Below the pieces are notes generated by a model, which worked only from the letters and a program-made list of their open reading frames with translations, ran no database searches and had not been told where the DNA came from. From Blattamonas nauphoetae (lineage: Eukaryota > Preaxostyla > Oxymonadida), in assembly GCA_033064195.1 (NCBI GenBank), contig JARBJD010000164.1:62001-126000 (forward strand): a stretch of DNA of 64,000 bases. Direction: 5' to 3'. Made by a program: the position numbers and the translations under genes. Below are positions 1 through 13,687 of this stretch, in pieces. Within the stretch, counting starts at the first letter, position 1; each line of letters begins with the position of its first letter.

Positions 1-182
1 ATCAGATCCTGTCGATCAGCCCCAGAGAATAGGGAAAGTTATGGTGAGAATCTGAATTTTCAACTTTTTTTCAATGATTCACTTCAAGTTTCGCTGTTTT
101 GATTGACCTTGGATCCATTGCAGTCAGTGGAGCATCTTTTCCGCATCAGATAAATGTTAAGGGTAGTTTTTTGTTCATCTCG

Positions 183-3163
183 ATGCTATGTCACTGTGCG
201 ACTCTCTTCTGGATCGGATTTCTCTCAGTGTATGGTGTGGTTGGAGGGTCTCGGGTATTTATCAATCGAGCACCAAAATTGTCGCCAGAAGATTCTTTTC
301 GTGTAACAGTTCCCGGAGCTGTCCTCGCCGATCAGGCAACTGGTGTCTCAACATTCGTTCATCTCTCGGATGTTCATGTGACTGAGCAGTCGACAATCAG
401 ACATGAATGGGAGTATTTCATTCTTCTTTTTTATTATTCCAGTCATTTTATCGATGAGGCAATCGCCGAACTAATTCGGCCAGATAAAATTATCATCACT
501 GGTGATCTGGTTGAGAATATGGATGGGTGTGTGACTATATTGTTTTATTTGGTTAGGAGACGTTCGATCATAAATCAAGACGAATGGAAATCTTATATAG
601 CACCAATTAAGAAGCATGGATGGGAGCACTGTACCAAAGTCGGGGATTTACGAGGGAATCATGATGGTACCTTTTCTTTTCTGGTTTATTCATGGAATTC
701 AGCAACTGGAGTTCTTCGCTTCTTTTCGGAGAATGATCTCTTCGTCAATTTCTCTTCCTGTGGATTCCTCAAAAAGTACGTGTACTCTTTAACTCAGACA
801 GTACCAACTGACGAGTTGTTCCTCCCATCCTTTGGACAGACAGCACAATATTCTTTCGCCTTCATTGATTCCATCATGGAGCCTTGTATGTCGCTTATTT
901 CGGCTTTATTATTCAGCTCTTGCTCAACCCTTCAATTATTTTGGTGGATATCCACAAAATGGTCGAGGGGAGATGGGTAACAGAGACAGACAACGGGACT
1001 TGATGACAGAACTGCTTGATTTGAAGCGAGACAATTCAATGGGAACATTTCTTCTCACCCACCAACCAACTGTCCTCATGAACAACCCGTTGAGAAGCGA
1101 TCTTCTGTCATACATGCAAACCGAGGCCGACGGTTTGTCACTCCCATCTTCCATTATTCTCCTTTCTTTATCACTCAGAGTTCGGCAATATTTTTGCCCT
1201 TCTCAATGGACATCTCCATGAACATGATGTTGACCGCATTCTGTATACATCGTCTTCAACCAACAAAGGAAAGATGACACGTGCTTCGCCAGAACTCAAT
1301 GTCCCAGCTTTCTCCCACAGTCATTCATTTCGTTTATTTACGATCGACCATGGAATTCTGGAGTATTCCGACCATCAACACCGCCCAATTTCTAGATTCA
1401 CAGACAAACCAAGTCAAGATCCACTCACGTACGTCACAGTCCTCAATCCTCCCTCATCAGAACACATGACGTCCCGCACACAGTGGCATCTTGTTCAGAA
1501 TTCCACCCATATCCGTGTTATGGTGTATACTCAGTTTAAAAATCCACACGTTCGAGCCGTGATTGTTCCTGGCCATGTTCCATATGCTCATGTGACAGCC
1601 GATGGAATATTCCCATTTATGTTTGCTCCCGAACCGATTCCTAATGCTGTTTGGTTTGATCTTCACAAAACAACAGCCCCGAACCCAAACGATCTTCCCC
1701 TCTATGTTGCACCGTGGAACTCAACCCAATTTCGTTCATCTCGTTTCTACACCCTGTATGTGACTGTTGCTGAGGACAGCGACGCACATTTCAAATACTC
1801 ATCTTCAGATCTAGTGTCAAAACCAGTTCTGTTCAACAAAAATTCTTCCGTCTTCTTTACAACCAAACCTCATCCTTTTTCTGTATCAGGCTTCACAAAA
1901 ACACCCCGTGTTTCACTGCTTAGAACAGGTGTACAGCTCCCGCTCACCCAGTGGACGCGCCTCATTATCTTGACTCTCTCGATTATCCTGATCACCACTC
2001 TTCTACTTAGTCGCTTTGTGCCCCTCTTTGCGTATTGTTTGTCGTTGTCGAAAGATCGATATCTTCGCAAAGAGAGTCGCAAACAACTGACCACTCCGGA
2101 CGCTGAACACAACGCGAATTCTCTCGTTGTCCCGCCCGCCCACAAGGATTCGTTCCGGACTCGATACCTTACAGCGATTGCTGATGTGATTTCTGAACCA
2201 ACACCGTTTCTCGTCGCTTCTGATTTCAATCCGAAGGCCAAGTCGCCGTTCGTGTCCCGCCGGTCTCGGATGGCTGCCTTCCTCCACCTCGACGCCCTCC
2301 TCCCCGACAGCTACTACCTCCTCCCGCACTCCTTCGCGACCAAAGTCGACCGCTTCCGAAGAAGAATGAAGATGGTTCGGAAGGTCCGAAAGGAATTGAA
2401 GCAGGCCAAGCAAAACGCGAAACAGGCAGCCATCCCGCAGGACGAGATGGGTGATATGCCTTTCACCCCAAGCTCCCCTGTCCCTGAACAAGGCCCACAA
2501 CTCAATGCCTCGCCTACCCGCGGCATCACCCTCTCTGTTCCCCTCCCCAACTTCCCCGACCGCCTCCTCCAGTGGCTGGTGCTCCAGCTGTATCCGTACT
2601 ACCGACTGCCCATCGCTGGCCTGCTCATCATCGTTGCAGTCATCTTCGTCTTTGCGTCCTTCCCCATCATCCGCGGGAACCCCCTCCCTCCGCTCCTCCC
2701 CGTGCGCCTCTTCATCTTCAAGAACCAACAGGGGACCATGTCCAACCACGCCATCGACACAGCTCAGCTCATGTGGATGGTCTACCTCGGCTTCTCTGTC
2801 TTCCCTCTGATCGTCTTTGTGGCGCACACCGGAGCCTCTCGCGCTCCCCCCATCGCCCCCTCCGACAAGCGACCCTTCAACATCTATCGTCGTCTTGTCC
2901 TTCCCCTGTTTTTGGGATGGAACGAGCTGCTTCCAGTGTACCGCACTCGTTCAGCCATCCCCACCCCTCTTCTGCTCGTCTACTGGATCTCGGGATATGC
3001 GTTCAGCATCGTCATCATCAAGTTCATTGCCCCGCTCGGAGCTTCCTTCCTGTTGTCCCTCCTCGCTATCCCAAGCATTGCCATCACTGCAGTCCTCCAC
3101 GCTGCGAGCATAGTTGGATATCTTCAGTCAAAAAAACTGGACTCTCCACGTTCCGAGTCCTGA
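183..3163 (+). CDS. TMEM62: TMEM62-like membrane metallophosphoesterase
   Basis: Calcineurin-like phosphoesterase fused to a multi-pass membrane region, as in animal TMEM62, whose substrate is unknown. The start at 183 opens a hydrophobic N-terminal anchor. Assembled exons give the family motifs in order: LSDVHV, GDLVEN, RGNHDA, LTHQP and GHLHEHD, the last being the metal-binding GHLH. The conserved HSTHIRV stretch typical of TMEM62 follows at about 1497, then a membrane segment at 1945-2035 and a cluster of helices at 2590-3120. Introns at 413-442, 527-556, 667-702, 886-916 and 1133-1178 (30-46 nt) are needed to join the motifs in frame. An 18-nt GT-AG segment near 783-800 could also be removed without changing frame. 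The 3' half is intronless. The next gene lies tail-to-tail about 200 bp away. Confidence 0.85.
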
Positions 3164-3366
3164 TTATATTACCTCATTCGTTCTCTCTTGAGACAGCACA
3201 CATAGTTACATTATTCCTTTAACAATTCGAAAAGCTCTCTATTGAGGAGAAGTGACAATTCAGAGATTGAATGGTTTGGATGATGGATTGAAAAAAGAAA
3301 GGACGGATGAAAAAGGATCTGGTGTGAAAGATCATAAATCACTTGAAGATAAGAGGACTACATTGG

Positions 3367-4425
3367 TTAATCTCTCTGTTCCTTCAGTTTCTTTTGAGCG
3401 CCGGAGAGATGATGTGTTGGTAGTTTCGCTTTGAACCATGGGTGAGCAATAGCTTGTGCTGCAGTGTACCGCTTCTTTGGATCCACCACCAGGAGGTGAG
3501 AAATGAGGTCCTTTGCCTCCTTTGAAATGCTGTCAAAGTAGGGTGAGGGGAAGTCATATTTGCCCGACTGAATAATTTGGAAAAGCACAGCGTCATTCTC
3601 GTCGTAGAATGGTGGGAAGCCGCAAAGGAGGACATACATGAGCACGCCTAAGCTCCACATGTCCACCTCAGGTCCATACCCAGTGTAATTAAGAACTTCC
3701 GGGGCAACATAACCTGGTGTTCCACAACACGTCTGCATCATGCTCTTTGTGTCAATAACCTTCGACAGGCCAAAGTCAGAGACTTTGACGGGTGAGTTTG
3801 GATCCTCGTTTTCGCAGAGGATGTTTTCGGGCTGATGGAGATACACGAAGAAGATAATGACACACTTTCAGATCTCTGTGAGCAATTCCCTTGTCGTGCA
3901 TATACTTGATAGCATCAAACATAGAGTGCATTAATGCGGCAGCATCGGTCTCAGAGAAGGCACCGAGGTCGACAATTCTGTCAAACAATTCTCCTCCGGT
4001 CACGAGCTCCATAACCAGACACAGACGATCAGCTGTTTCATAAACATCGAGGAGCTGAACAATATTAGCCTGGAGAGAGTACAGAGATTATACATTTATT
4101 CAAGAATATCTTGAAGAGAGATAGATTGCATACGTGTTTCAGTTCCTTCATAATTCCGATTTCACTAATGATTGATTTCAATTGGTGTGGGTCCTTGATG
4201 ATTTTTGCTTTGTCAATCATCTTGATGGCAACTTGTTTGCCAGTTTTTTTGTGCTTTGCTTTCTTGACTTTAGCGAAGTTTCCTTCACCAATAGTTTCTT
4301 GAACGTCAAAAACTTCGGTGAGGTTCGAGGGAACGCCTGTATGCAAAGGATTGCAGATGACACATAAAAGATGATCAGTTTCATATAGGGAACGATAAAC
4401 CTTCAATTAATTTAGGGAGTGACAT
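3367..4425 (-). CDS. CAMK-group serine/threonine protein kinase
   Basis: Short, almost kinase-only protein of about 310 residues. Four exons join in frame across introns 4337-4400, 4070-4133 and 3832-3865. The product has the glycine loop GEGNFAKV, the VAIKMIDK lysine, MELVTGGELFDRI, HRDLKPEN, VSDFGLSK, GTPGYVAPEV and the C-lobe HPWF motif, so all catalytic residues are present. The GELFDRI and GFPPFYDEN sequences place it in the CaMK/DCLK/MELK branch. No calmodulin site or other regulatory domain is visible after the C-lobe, only a short basic tail. The ATG at 4425 gives an eight-residue leader before the first intron. Substrate and subfamily cannot be fixed from sequence alone. Confidence 0.85.
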
Positions 4426-4589
4426 CGGAAAGATGTGAGTGAATCGATCGATCCATTGTTTCATAAAGTTTTGCTTCCGTTAAGGTAATTCTGCCTTAGG
4501 GAGAAATTGAATGAATAATTGACTTTTAAGAAATGATTACAGTTGCAAATCAATAGATTATGATATTGCCGAATGAAGAATGTTTGTTC

Positions 4590-7500
4590 TCACATCGTTT
4601 TACCAACATCGAAAGGAGACTGGAAGACAGCCGTCCTTGTCTTTGTGACGTCTTCCAGAGCGTATGGAAAAGACTCACTTGGTGCTGGTGGAGGGACAGG
4701 GGCCATTGTTTTTGTGAGAGACGAGAAGAAAGAGAAGTTGAAGAGCGTCTCCTCGAGCAGGTCGAGCAGCCCAGCCCGCACAGAGTATGCGCTGTTCAGG
4801 CTGGCTGTCCGGCCGACGAGGGGCTTAAACAGGCCCTTCTTTTCAGTCTCATTGTCCTCCTCTCGCTCGACCACTTGCTCCGAGATGTTGGTCTCTTCTT
4901 CCTCCCCAAACTCGAGTGACCCGGTCGCATTGTGGGTGAGGATCACACAAACAGGACTGTTCGGGTTCCGCTTCACATAATCCCAGTCCACAGAGAGACG
5001 GTCAGGAACAGCAATGGTCTCAAAGTGTGTTTTGAGCATATCGAACGACTTGGCACGAGAGAGAATGTTGCACTCGGCATCGTCCACTTCCTGCGTGGTC
5101 GGCGGCATTGTGACGAGGATCGACACGACGTTCTGAACAAGCAGTGACACGTTCAGACTCTGAACCGAGTGAGACAACAACTTCCAATCTCCCTCGACGA
5201 GACGACGGGAGCTGTTTCTGACGGCTGACAGGAGGAAGAACATTGTCGTCCGTTCCACTTCCTGCGTGCGCGAGGCGATTGTGAGGAAGAGCTCCAGCCC
5301 GCCCGAGTGGAAGAACTCGCGGGCGTTGTCAGAGCTGTGGTCGACAAGGTTGGAGACACAGCATGCGATGGCTGCTACGAATGGCCTGACGCTGTTGGAT
5401 CCTCGCGAGCCTGTTCTGAGAGGCTCAAGTTTGGAGACAAGCTGAGTGATGATTTGGTGCTCACAGAATTGCTTCTTCAATCTTGGGTTGATCCTGGCGG
5501 CGTTGGCAATGACCCAGATCAAGTTGTCGAGGAGCTCTCCATCTTCTTCGGCGACGGCACTGGCAATCGTGGCCACTGCTTTCGGATCGTCGAGGGCGAT
5601 CGTTCCGAGGTTGTGGTCAGTGAGAGAGAGAAGAATGCGGCTGGCATTGAGTTTGAGCTCGGGAATGGGTGAGGAGAGCAGGTTGATGATCTTCACCATC
5701 GCATACACCTCGATCTTCTTGCGGTGGCTAGAAACGAGAAAAGGAGATGAAATGAACATGCGAAAGAACAACAGAAACGATGGAAAGCAAAATGTTGAAA
5801 ACGCGAGACATACAAATCGGAGCGGGTGTAGAACGTGGAGTCCTGGTAGTTGATGAGCGACGTGGACTTGTCGCCCTTCCCTTCCGCAAACATGACCATC
5901 AGATCAGACGCCACTTGGAGCACCTCCAACGTCGCGCCTGCCGTGGTGAGGATGTTGCAGATGAGCTCGATCCCATCTCTGCTCTTCGACTGATTGGCCT
6001 GGTCTCCAGCATCAACAGGCAGCTGGGCCAGGTCGAGGAGAGTTCGCAGCATCTCCGAGTTCTCACAGTCGAGGGTCAATCTGTACAGGATATTCCAAGT
6101 CAGCGAGTCCAAATTCGGCGACTGCTTCATCTGTCTGGCCTGAACCAGCCATTTGTCGAGTGTGTTGATGAACAGGCGGTAGTTCTGCACGCGGCGGTTG
6201 AGGTACGGCTCGTAGTCTTTGTAAGACATGACTGTGTCGTTCTTCTTCGACGGGTCGTTTGAGTACGTCTGCGGGTATGCCACGTTGGGGCTGAAGCGAG
6301 GGAGCTGCTTGAGGGTGTCGGGGTGGATGTTGAACTGATTTCGAGGCCCTTTCTGGATCAACGTGCCGAACTGGCTCTCGTTCACAAATGGGGCTGTGCT
6401 GAGTGGCTCGCGTGGCCAGTGTTCTTTCGGGAGTTGGAAGGCAAGCACCGGCTGGCTCGACTTGTTGGAGAAGGTCCCTGAATCGAGCGAGTCCATCACT
6501 CTGCAGAACCGCAAGGCTTCGATTGTCAGGTTTGCAGTTTGGAGGCTGCTTGATTGAGTGGACGACGGGTTCTGAGAAAGAAGAGAGTGTGCCCTGCTGA
6601 TCGTGCGTTCCTTGGTGAAGAAGTGCAGGTGAGGCGAGGAGAGAACAGCCGGCTCAAACTGAGGGCGAGGGACAGTCCCTGTCAGCTGCATCGTGTTGAA
6701 GAAGCTGATGATGTGCATGTGGCTGAGCAGGCGGAGAGCGTAGATGCGGCTGAGAGAGGAGAAGATCTGCTCCGAAGGGAGTGATCCCTCCTTCAGCAGA
6801 TTCACAGTGGGCGAGTATGCAGAGGCAAACGGCACCACTTTCAGCCGGGGATCGTCCTTGACGAGGTAGACAGAGAGTTCGTGCTGGCGGCGGGTGAAGA
6901 GTGTGGAAGAGATGATGGGGAAGGACGACGGGTATTGGGTGATGAGGATGAGGATGGCAGCGTGGTGCATGGTGCAGACGGAGAAGAGGGCGAAGAGGAG
7001 GACCAGTCGAAGGTGATGGTTTGGACGTGTGAACATGATGGACTCACAGCGGACTGCAGGGACGGCGAGGAGAGCGAGGATGGAAGGGAAGAAAGCAGGA
7101 TGCTCAGCGACGACCTGTGCATTCTGAGCGCTCGTGCGACAGAAATGAGCGATCGAAGATGCAGCCAAGAAACACTTCTCCGCGTTGGGCATGAAGGAGA
7201 GGTTCTGGTCGAACACGATGCTGTCGGGCGAGGGAAGGCGGAGGAGCGAGATGTACATCGGGAAGAGATTGAAATCTCTGACCTGCTTGAACGAGAACCC
7301 TCGCTTGCTGAAGTTGTGCATGATGTGCAGAGCGACCAGGAAGGAGATCGCTTCAATCACAGTCTTGGGGACCTTCTGCGAGAGAGTCGAGACAAACGCT
7401 GAACCGCCCAACACTTTGACCATCAGCGACTGCTCGTCCGAACACGAATGGAAGGCGATGTCGTATAGCACGCGATCCGACCGAAAGAACGGGCCACGGC

Positions 7501-10500
7501 CAGCGCTGAAGTTGAGCGAGACGAGCTGACACAGAATGCAGAGGCGGTAGACCGGAGCGAACTCCTTCACAACGTACTTCCCGTGCGGAGTGTACAGCCT
7601 GTCCAAGGCCTGTTGGAGTGCGTAGAGCTGGTGGTACGCTTCAGGGGCCCCGCTCTCCTTGCACGTGCTGAGACGCTTCATGGCTTCCGTGATGTGCTGC
7701 ACGCCGGCGACGTTGTCGTCGGTTCGGATGAGAGTGTAGAAGCGCTTGTACAGAGCAGCATCTCTGCTGCAGGGAATGTACAGCGCATTGACTGTCGGCG
7801 AGTTAGCCACGGCGAGGGCGGAGATGTTGCTGATTGCTGTGATCTGGCTCAGACACATTTCGGGAATCTGGATTCGCAGACGCTCGTAGCGATCTGTGAC
7901 AATGACCAACAGCTTTGCGATGGCGATTCGGAGGTGGATGGAAACAAGCGGCGACGTGAAGAGGGTGCAGCACGTCGGGATGAAGGTGGGGTATCGGACG
8001 ATGGCCTCGGCAAGATCCTCCTTCGTCACTTTCGTGTTCTGTTGTTCGTATATCTCAAACAGCTCTCGCAGAACACGCTCCCGATCCAGAAGAGAGGTCA
8101 AGTGCTTTTCAGCACCCTTGACGACTGTCTGGGGTGGGCTTGCTCCAAGCTGCTGCCAATAAGGGATGAGAGACTGGAGAGTGTTGACGTGGTTGGTGAG
8201 GCTTTCGGACAGAAGTTGAGTCGCGAATGAGAGAGGTGGGTTTGGCCGTTCAGGTGGAAGGCTTGGAAGGAAGCGAGCATCAGCTGATGGAGGGAGCAAG
8301 AGAAAGGCGAGCCCCTTTCGTCCATCGTCAGGCGAGGGTGTGAGCTGAGGGGGTGCTTTGGTTGCGCCTGGTGCTGGCAGAGCGGGGATGGGTTGTGGGT
8401 GGAGACGAGTGAGAGACACAAGTGTGGCCATGAACTTGCAGAGGGCTCGTTGGATGGCGGAGTACTGTTCAGTCTGCAGTTTGTGGAGGAGCCAAGGATG
8501 GTTCTTTTGGAGGAGAGTGCCGAGAGACCCCTGCGTCTGGTCGTTGATGTTCTCTTCTTTGGACGGGTTGTAGTTGAGGAAGGGCCAGATTGTCGTGCTG
8601 TCGAGCATGCTCTCGATGGTCTTGATTGCGTAGAGGAGGATCCACTTGGCAGTGGGAAGAGGGTTCAGCGATGATTGGGTGCTCGACTCTGGCTCTTCCT
8701 CCTTCTCTGCCCGTTCCCTCTCTCGAAGCATCGACGTGTTGAGCTGATGCAGTGCTTCATGATCGAACATCATCGCGTCCTGGTCGATGGCGTCCTCCTC
8801 AGGATTCTCCGGAATCTCCGGGACTTCCTCAGGCTCTGCTTCCCCGTCTTCGGCCTCCTCTTCCTTCTCTTTCTTCCCGAAGAGACGGTTGAACGCGGAG
8901 TCAGGCTTGTCGTCCCACGCACTCGACGGGACAGAGAACTTGGCGAGTGTCGACACGGGATCCTCCGTCTCCAACATGGCCGCCGCAGAGAGTTGTGGGG
9001 AACCAGACGGAACAGGGAATGTTGATGTTGTTGAGTGGAGCGAGAGAGGAGATCTGCTTTGGGAGTGATGCGAGCGTTGTTTGGGCAGCGTCTGTCGCAT
9101 GGCCTCAGCTTCTGTGAACACCCAATTCTCCGGCTCGGACACGATCTGCAGCAGAAGGGGCATCATCCCACTGCTGAAACAGATTTTCCGGAAGCGGTTC
9201 TTTGTGGAGCACATTCGGCTGATGAAGCGAAGAATGTTGGCCAAGTTTGCTCCCCGTTCAGTCTGAACGAGAAGTTTGAGTGTGAGAGAGAAGGAGGGAT
9301 CTGAGAAAGATAATGAGGCACTGAAAAGGCGGCAGACTTGTCATTTGTTCAACAACAATTTGGGTGATGACTGAGGCAACACGAGCATCAATTCGAGAGA
9401 AGAGTGACAGTGCTCGTGCGACTGACACTGGCGCTGACAGCTTTGTGTCGTTGAGGAATTGGATGGATTCCTGCTTCGACAGATCAGGATCACCGTCCGA
9501 CTGGAACACCGACAGCATCAGACGGATGCACGGATACTTCCCGGTTTCTGCAGAATCAGATTGAGAATGAGACAAATGAGGATACCTTTGATCGACTTGG
9601 ACGGGCTTTCAGTCGCCAGAAGCTCTGCCGCTCCGAAACCCGCCTCAGCAAAACACGAAATGCAAGCAGCTGCAAGAGCAACCACTCGTCGAGAGTGAGT
9701 TGGCATGACGCTGCTGACGAGCGGTGTGGATGCGGAGAGGAGCGACAGGAGTTCGTAGAAGCAGATTGGGAAGAGCATGGCGATGATCTTGTCGCATTCT
9801 CGTCTGAATTTGACATCCTACAAAGAAGTGAGTGGAGAGAGAGGACATACTCGATAAGTCACCCAATTGTTGCCCTTTGCGCGCTCGCCCCTCTGCCCCG
9901 ATTGGTAAATGGAGGAGAGGAAGATGATGAAGAACTGGAGCGACGAGAAGATGATCTCGTCAGGTTCCGAGCGGAGGCCGGCTGCCACCCATTCGTGTGC
10001 TCTGAGGGAGATCAGAATGCCTCGTTCCCTCTCCCCGCGCTTGGCAATTGAGATGAGGAGGGAGAAGACGGCGCCTTGCAGTGGAGCCGACGGAAGAGTG
10101 AGGAGGTTGATGATGGACGAGAGCTGGTTGTGGATTTGATCGAACGAGCGGCATGTCCGAGTGAACAGAGACAGGAGAGACGCTGCGTAAGACCGGTCGA
10201 GTTCAGTGTATTTGGAGATCTGCTCTTTTGTGAGCAGTTGCTTGAAGATGGGCTCCCAAAACTAAAAAAGAGGAGAGAAGAGTTGTGTGAGAAGAATGCC
10301 AAACTTCGTTGAACTTTTCGGGGGGTCGCCGTTTCCCCAACTCGATGAGAGTGAGGAGGCTGGAATGCTGGATGAGGGGAAGCTCAACTCGCATGATGTC
10401 CAACACCCAGTTTGACCCTGTCGCGTCGGGATCTACAAACAGAAAGAGAAACAATGAGGAGAACGAATAACAGACCCAAGATCTCGTCTCCTCCGAGGAA

Positions 10501-13500
10501 GAAGCTGAGCAGGAGTTCTGTTGCCGCTCGATGGAAGAAGATGAACTGGGAATCCTCGCTGGGCGTGACCACTTGTTTGATGTGCTCGGACGGGAACGAG
10601 ATGAGCGTGCAGATGGAATAGATGCAGCCCTTCACCATGTTCGACAGTTCTGTCTTGAGGGCGTTTGAAGCGATGAAGAACACGCGGATAGCGTGCAACG
10701 TGGGAAGCACCAACATTCGGTCTGGATCTCCAACGACGTACAGCTTGGCGAGAGTCGTTCCGTCCAGAGGAGTGAGACCATGCCGTGAATGACCTGCTGA
10801 TTCGACCTTCTCTTCGTGTGCTGTGAACTTCGGTTGGGAGAGGATCGATGACCAGATGAACTGGAGGAGAGCGATGCGCGTCTTCTCTTTCCTGCTTCGG
10901 ACAGGAGCAGAGTCACTTTCAGCAACTATGGTCCTCTCGAGAAGAATGGCCAACGTTTCGAAGTACACCGAATAACGGAGGAAGGGAAGGGAGAGTGGGG
11001 TGAATGCAGCTCTCCCGCTTTTTGGGTTGTCGGACGGGAAGGGTGGTGGTTCCCACTGAGGCTTGTTGTGGAATTCGGGTTTGATTTGCTGTGGAGTGAT
11101 TCCTGTGCGGCAGAGATGAAGAGCAAGCTGCGAAGAGATCACCAGTGTTGGGAACAAGTTCGCGATCTTCTCCTCGTCTGTCCCGACCGACGGCCATTCG
11201 TCTCCGAATTGTTCCTTCTTCTGTTGCTTGGCAGAGTATTCCAGCTTCTTTGCGGAGGAGTATTGGTCCGACCCATCGTCGTCTGATGCGAGTGGGTTGT
11301 GGTCGGAGAAGATGAACTGAGGGAGGAGAGTGGCATCCGACATGTTCTTCCAGACGAGCGAGTTGGTGATGATTGTGAGGATGGACGGGTTGGTTGATGC
11401 TTCGAGTTTGGAGGAGAACATCGACAGTGGAAGAGACGCTCGGAATTTCGGATGGCTGAGCATCGTTAAGATGAGATGGCCAGCTTGCGAGCGACACGAT
11501 GAGAGGAAGCAGTGAGATGAATGCGTGTTTTTCTGATGAGGATTGGCGAGAGGAGGGAGGAGCGAGTGTGACGCCCTCGCACCGCTCGATGGAGCTGTGC
11601 TTTCCCCGAGTGAGAGAGAGACTGCCTTTGACCTCGATCCCTTCTTCGGAGTGGCGAGAGAAGCAGACGGTGTGGGGACGGGCGGGTTGGATCGCGCGAT
11701 GAGGAGGGCAGAGGGATGTTCTTCAGTCCTGTCGAAGAAGAACGGGTTTGACGAGGACGGATACGTGAACGAGAGGGGCGCGACATCGGCGATGATGGCT
11801 GAGAGAGACGGGAGAGCAGGCGCTTGATGAGGAGGGAGCTCGGTGAATGCTGCTGGGTTGGGGAACAGGAAGAAGAGGAGGTGCGAGAAGAGCTGCAGGA
11901 GGAACGGCGTCTGAGCAGGCGAGAACTCCGAAGTCGAGATCAGTTCCGAGTAGAGTGTCATGACCATCCCAGTGTACTCCTTGTAGCTGGCCGGTTGGAG
12001 CAGAAACGAGGCGAGGATCGGGCTGATCTTTGTGATGTTTGTGACATTCATGATGGAGAACGCCTGCGGAACTGGTGCTGGCTTCGCGGGAGGGGCGGGT
12101 GCTGTGGTGGCCGCAAGAGACTGGCGTGATTGTGGGCGTGGAGTGCTGCTCGGGGATGCCCTGCCGGATGCTGCCTTTGGGGCTGCTGTTTGAGTGAGGC
12201 TGCTTCGAGGAGAGACAGTTGCACTCAAATTTTGTGGCGGCGTGGCGATTGGGGGAGTTGCTGATGGCGAATGTGACAAAGACGGAGGGAGGGAAGGCAT
12301 AAGTGTGTCTTTTGAGTCTGCCACGTCCATCAGTTCGAAAAAGAGAGAGAAGAGGGTCGAATGAGCATGGTCTGCGATGGACGTGTAGATGATGTCGACC
12401 ATCGTCTGCACGGATTTTGGGGCGATATGAGAGATGTCTCTGAGAGAATCTCGATTGCATATTGCAAGAGAGGTGAGAAAGTGGAAAATAAGACTCGACG
12501 GAAGGAGCGACAAGGCAGATGAGCCAACGATTTGAATTTGGTTCATGAACCCCACAAGGATCGAAGAAAGTGCAGAGAGATGCTGTAACTCAAGAGAGAA
12601 AAGATGTTCGTTTTGTGTGGAGGGAGCTTTAGATGAGAGCGAATAGGAATTGTGGAGGAAAATCGATGTGATTATTGCGACGAACAATTGGAGATTGTCC
12701 AGAGATTGTGACGCCAATGAGAGGGAGAGAGCAAAAGTGATGGGATTAACCAGATAATGTACGTAATTACTGAATGATGGAGAAAAGAAGAGCGAAAGTT
12801 GTCCATCGATGTCAGTCGTGATCATGCTGTTGTAGTTGGCCTTTAGCCGGGGGAACATGACTTTTGATGTAAAGGACAATTCAGACAGAGGTGATAATAG
12901 CAGATTCATCACATATGAACTGCATATGGAGAGATCGTAGGCTTTTAACTGGACAGAATTGGGGAGAATGGATGCAGTTCTGAGAATGAACGGAATATAA
13001 GGTAAGATAATTGGAAGAGGACTCGTTGCCGATGCAAAGCATTCCATGAGAGTTGGTGTGTCGATAATCTTCAGAACAAGAGCCAAGATGAACAGAGCAT
13101 GATGAATTTCAATATTTTTGGAAAGTGCTGTAGATATCAGTGAAAACACATGGAATAGAGTCACATGTTGAATTTGCGCTGGTTCTTCCTTTGCATTTGT
13201 GGCTTGTTGTTGATTGTGATTTGGATGTGAAACAGATCCAAAGAGTGAGGCCAGGTGAGATGTGAAGTAAACACGGACAGAATTAGGAAGGTTAATGGGT
13301 TGATAATGTGTAAACAGATGGGGGAGAGGTGGTGGATGAAGAGGGGAAATGCTTGATTCCAACGAGATTGATGAGAGAGAATCAAAAGTTGGTGAAACAG
13401 ATGGTTGTGCACAGGAAGATGATATGAGCGATGATCGGACAAAATAGATGAGTGTTCGGAGAGTGTTTGAAACATATTCATTCGTTGAAATGGTTGGTGC

Positions 13501-13642
13501 AAGGAGAATGAGATGTTGGAGTGGAACAGCAGGACGAATTGTCAAAGTATCAGGAAATGCTGAAGATTTAATGAAAATAAATGGAAAGTTTGGAGAGAAA
13601 ATGATTGTTTGGACAGAAGATGAGGAAAAGGATGGTGAACAT
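4590..13642 (-). CDS. giant armadillo/HEAT-like solenoid protein, function unknown
   Basis: One very large protein, roughly 2,900 residues, built almost entirely of alpha-helical repeats. The clearest armadillo-like repeats are at the C-terminus (5250-5720), with alternating hydrophobic helices and phrases such as WVIANAARIN. A Pro/Ser/Ala-rich linker lies near 12050-12350 and an acidic patch near 8770-8880. Exons connect in frame over introns of about 36-85 nt near 5720-5810, 9257-9310, 9550-9590, 9820-9860, 10265-10310 and 10435-10480. The start is inferred: ATG at 13642, a 28-nt first exon and an intron at 13560-13614 restore the main frame, which has no ATG of its own nearby. I recognise no family. 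A scaffold role is likely for such a solenoid but is not shown. Confidence 0.7.
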
Positions 13643-13687
13643 CAAAGTTGTCAGTATAAATATGTAACTTCATAAAATCACAAAATA

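Noticed and set aside
2003-2827. 274-codon minus-strand frame opposite the TMEM62 C-terminal region
   Set aside because: Shadow of GC-rich codons on the plus strand; composition is Glu/Arg/Gly without domain character, and the plus strand has a recognised protein.
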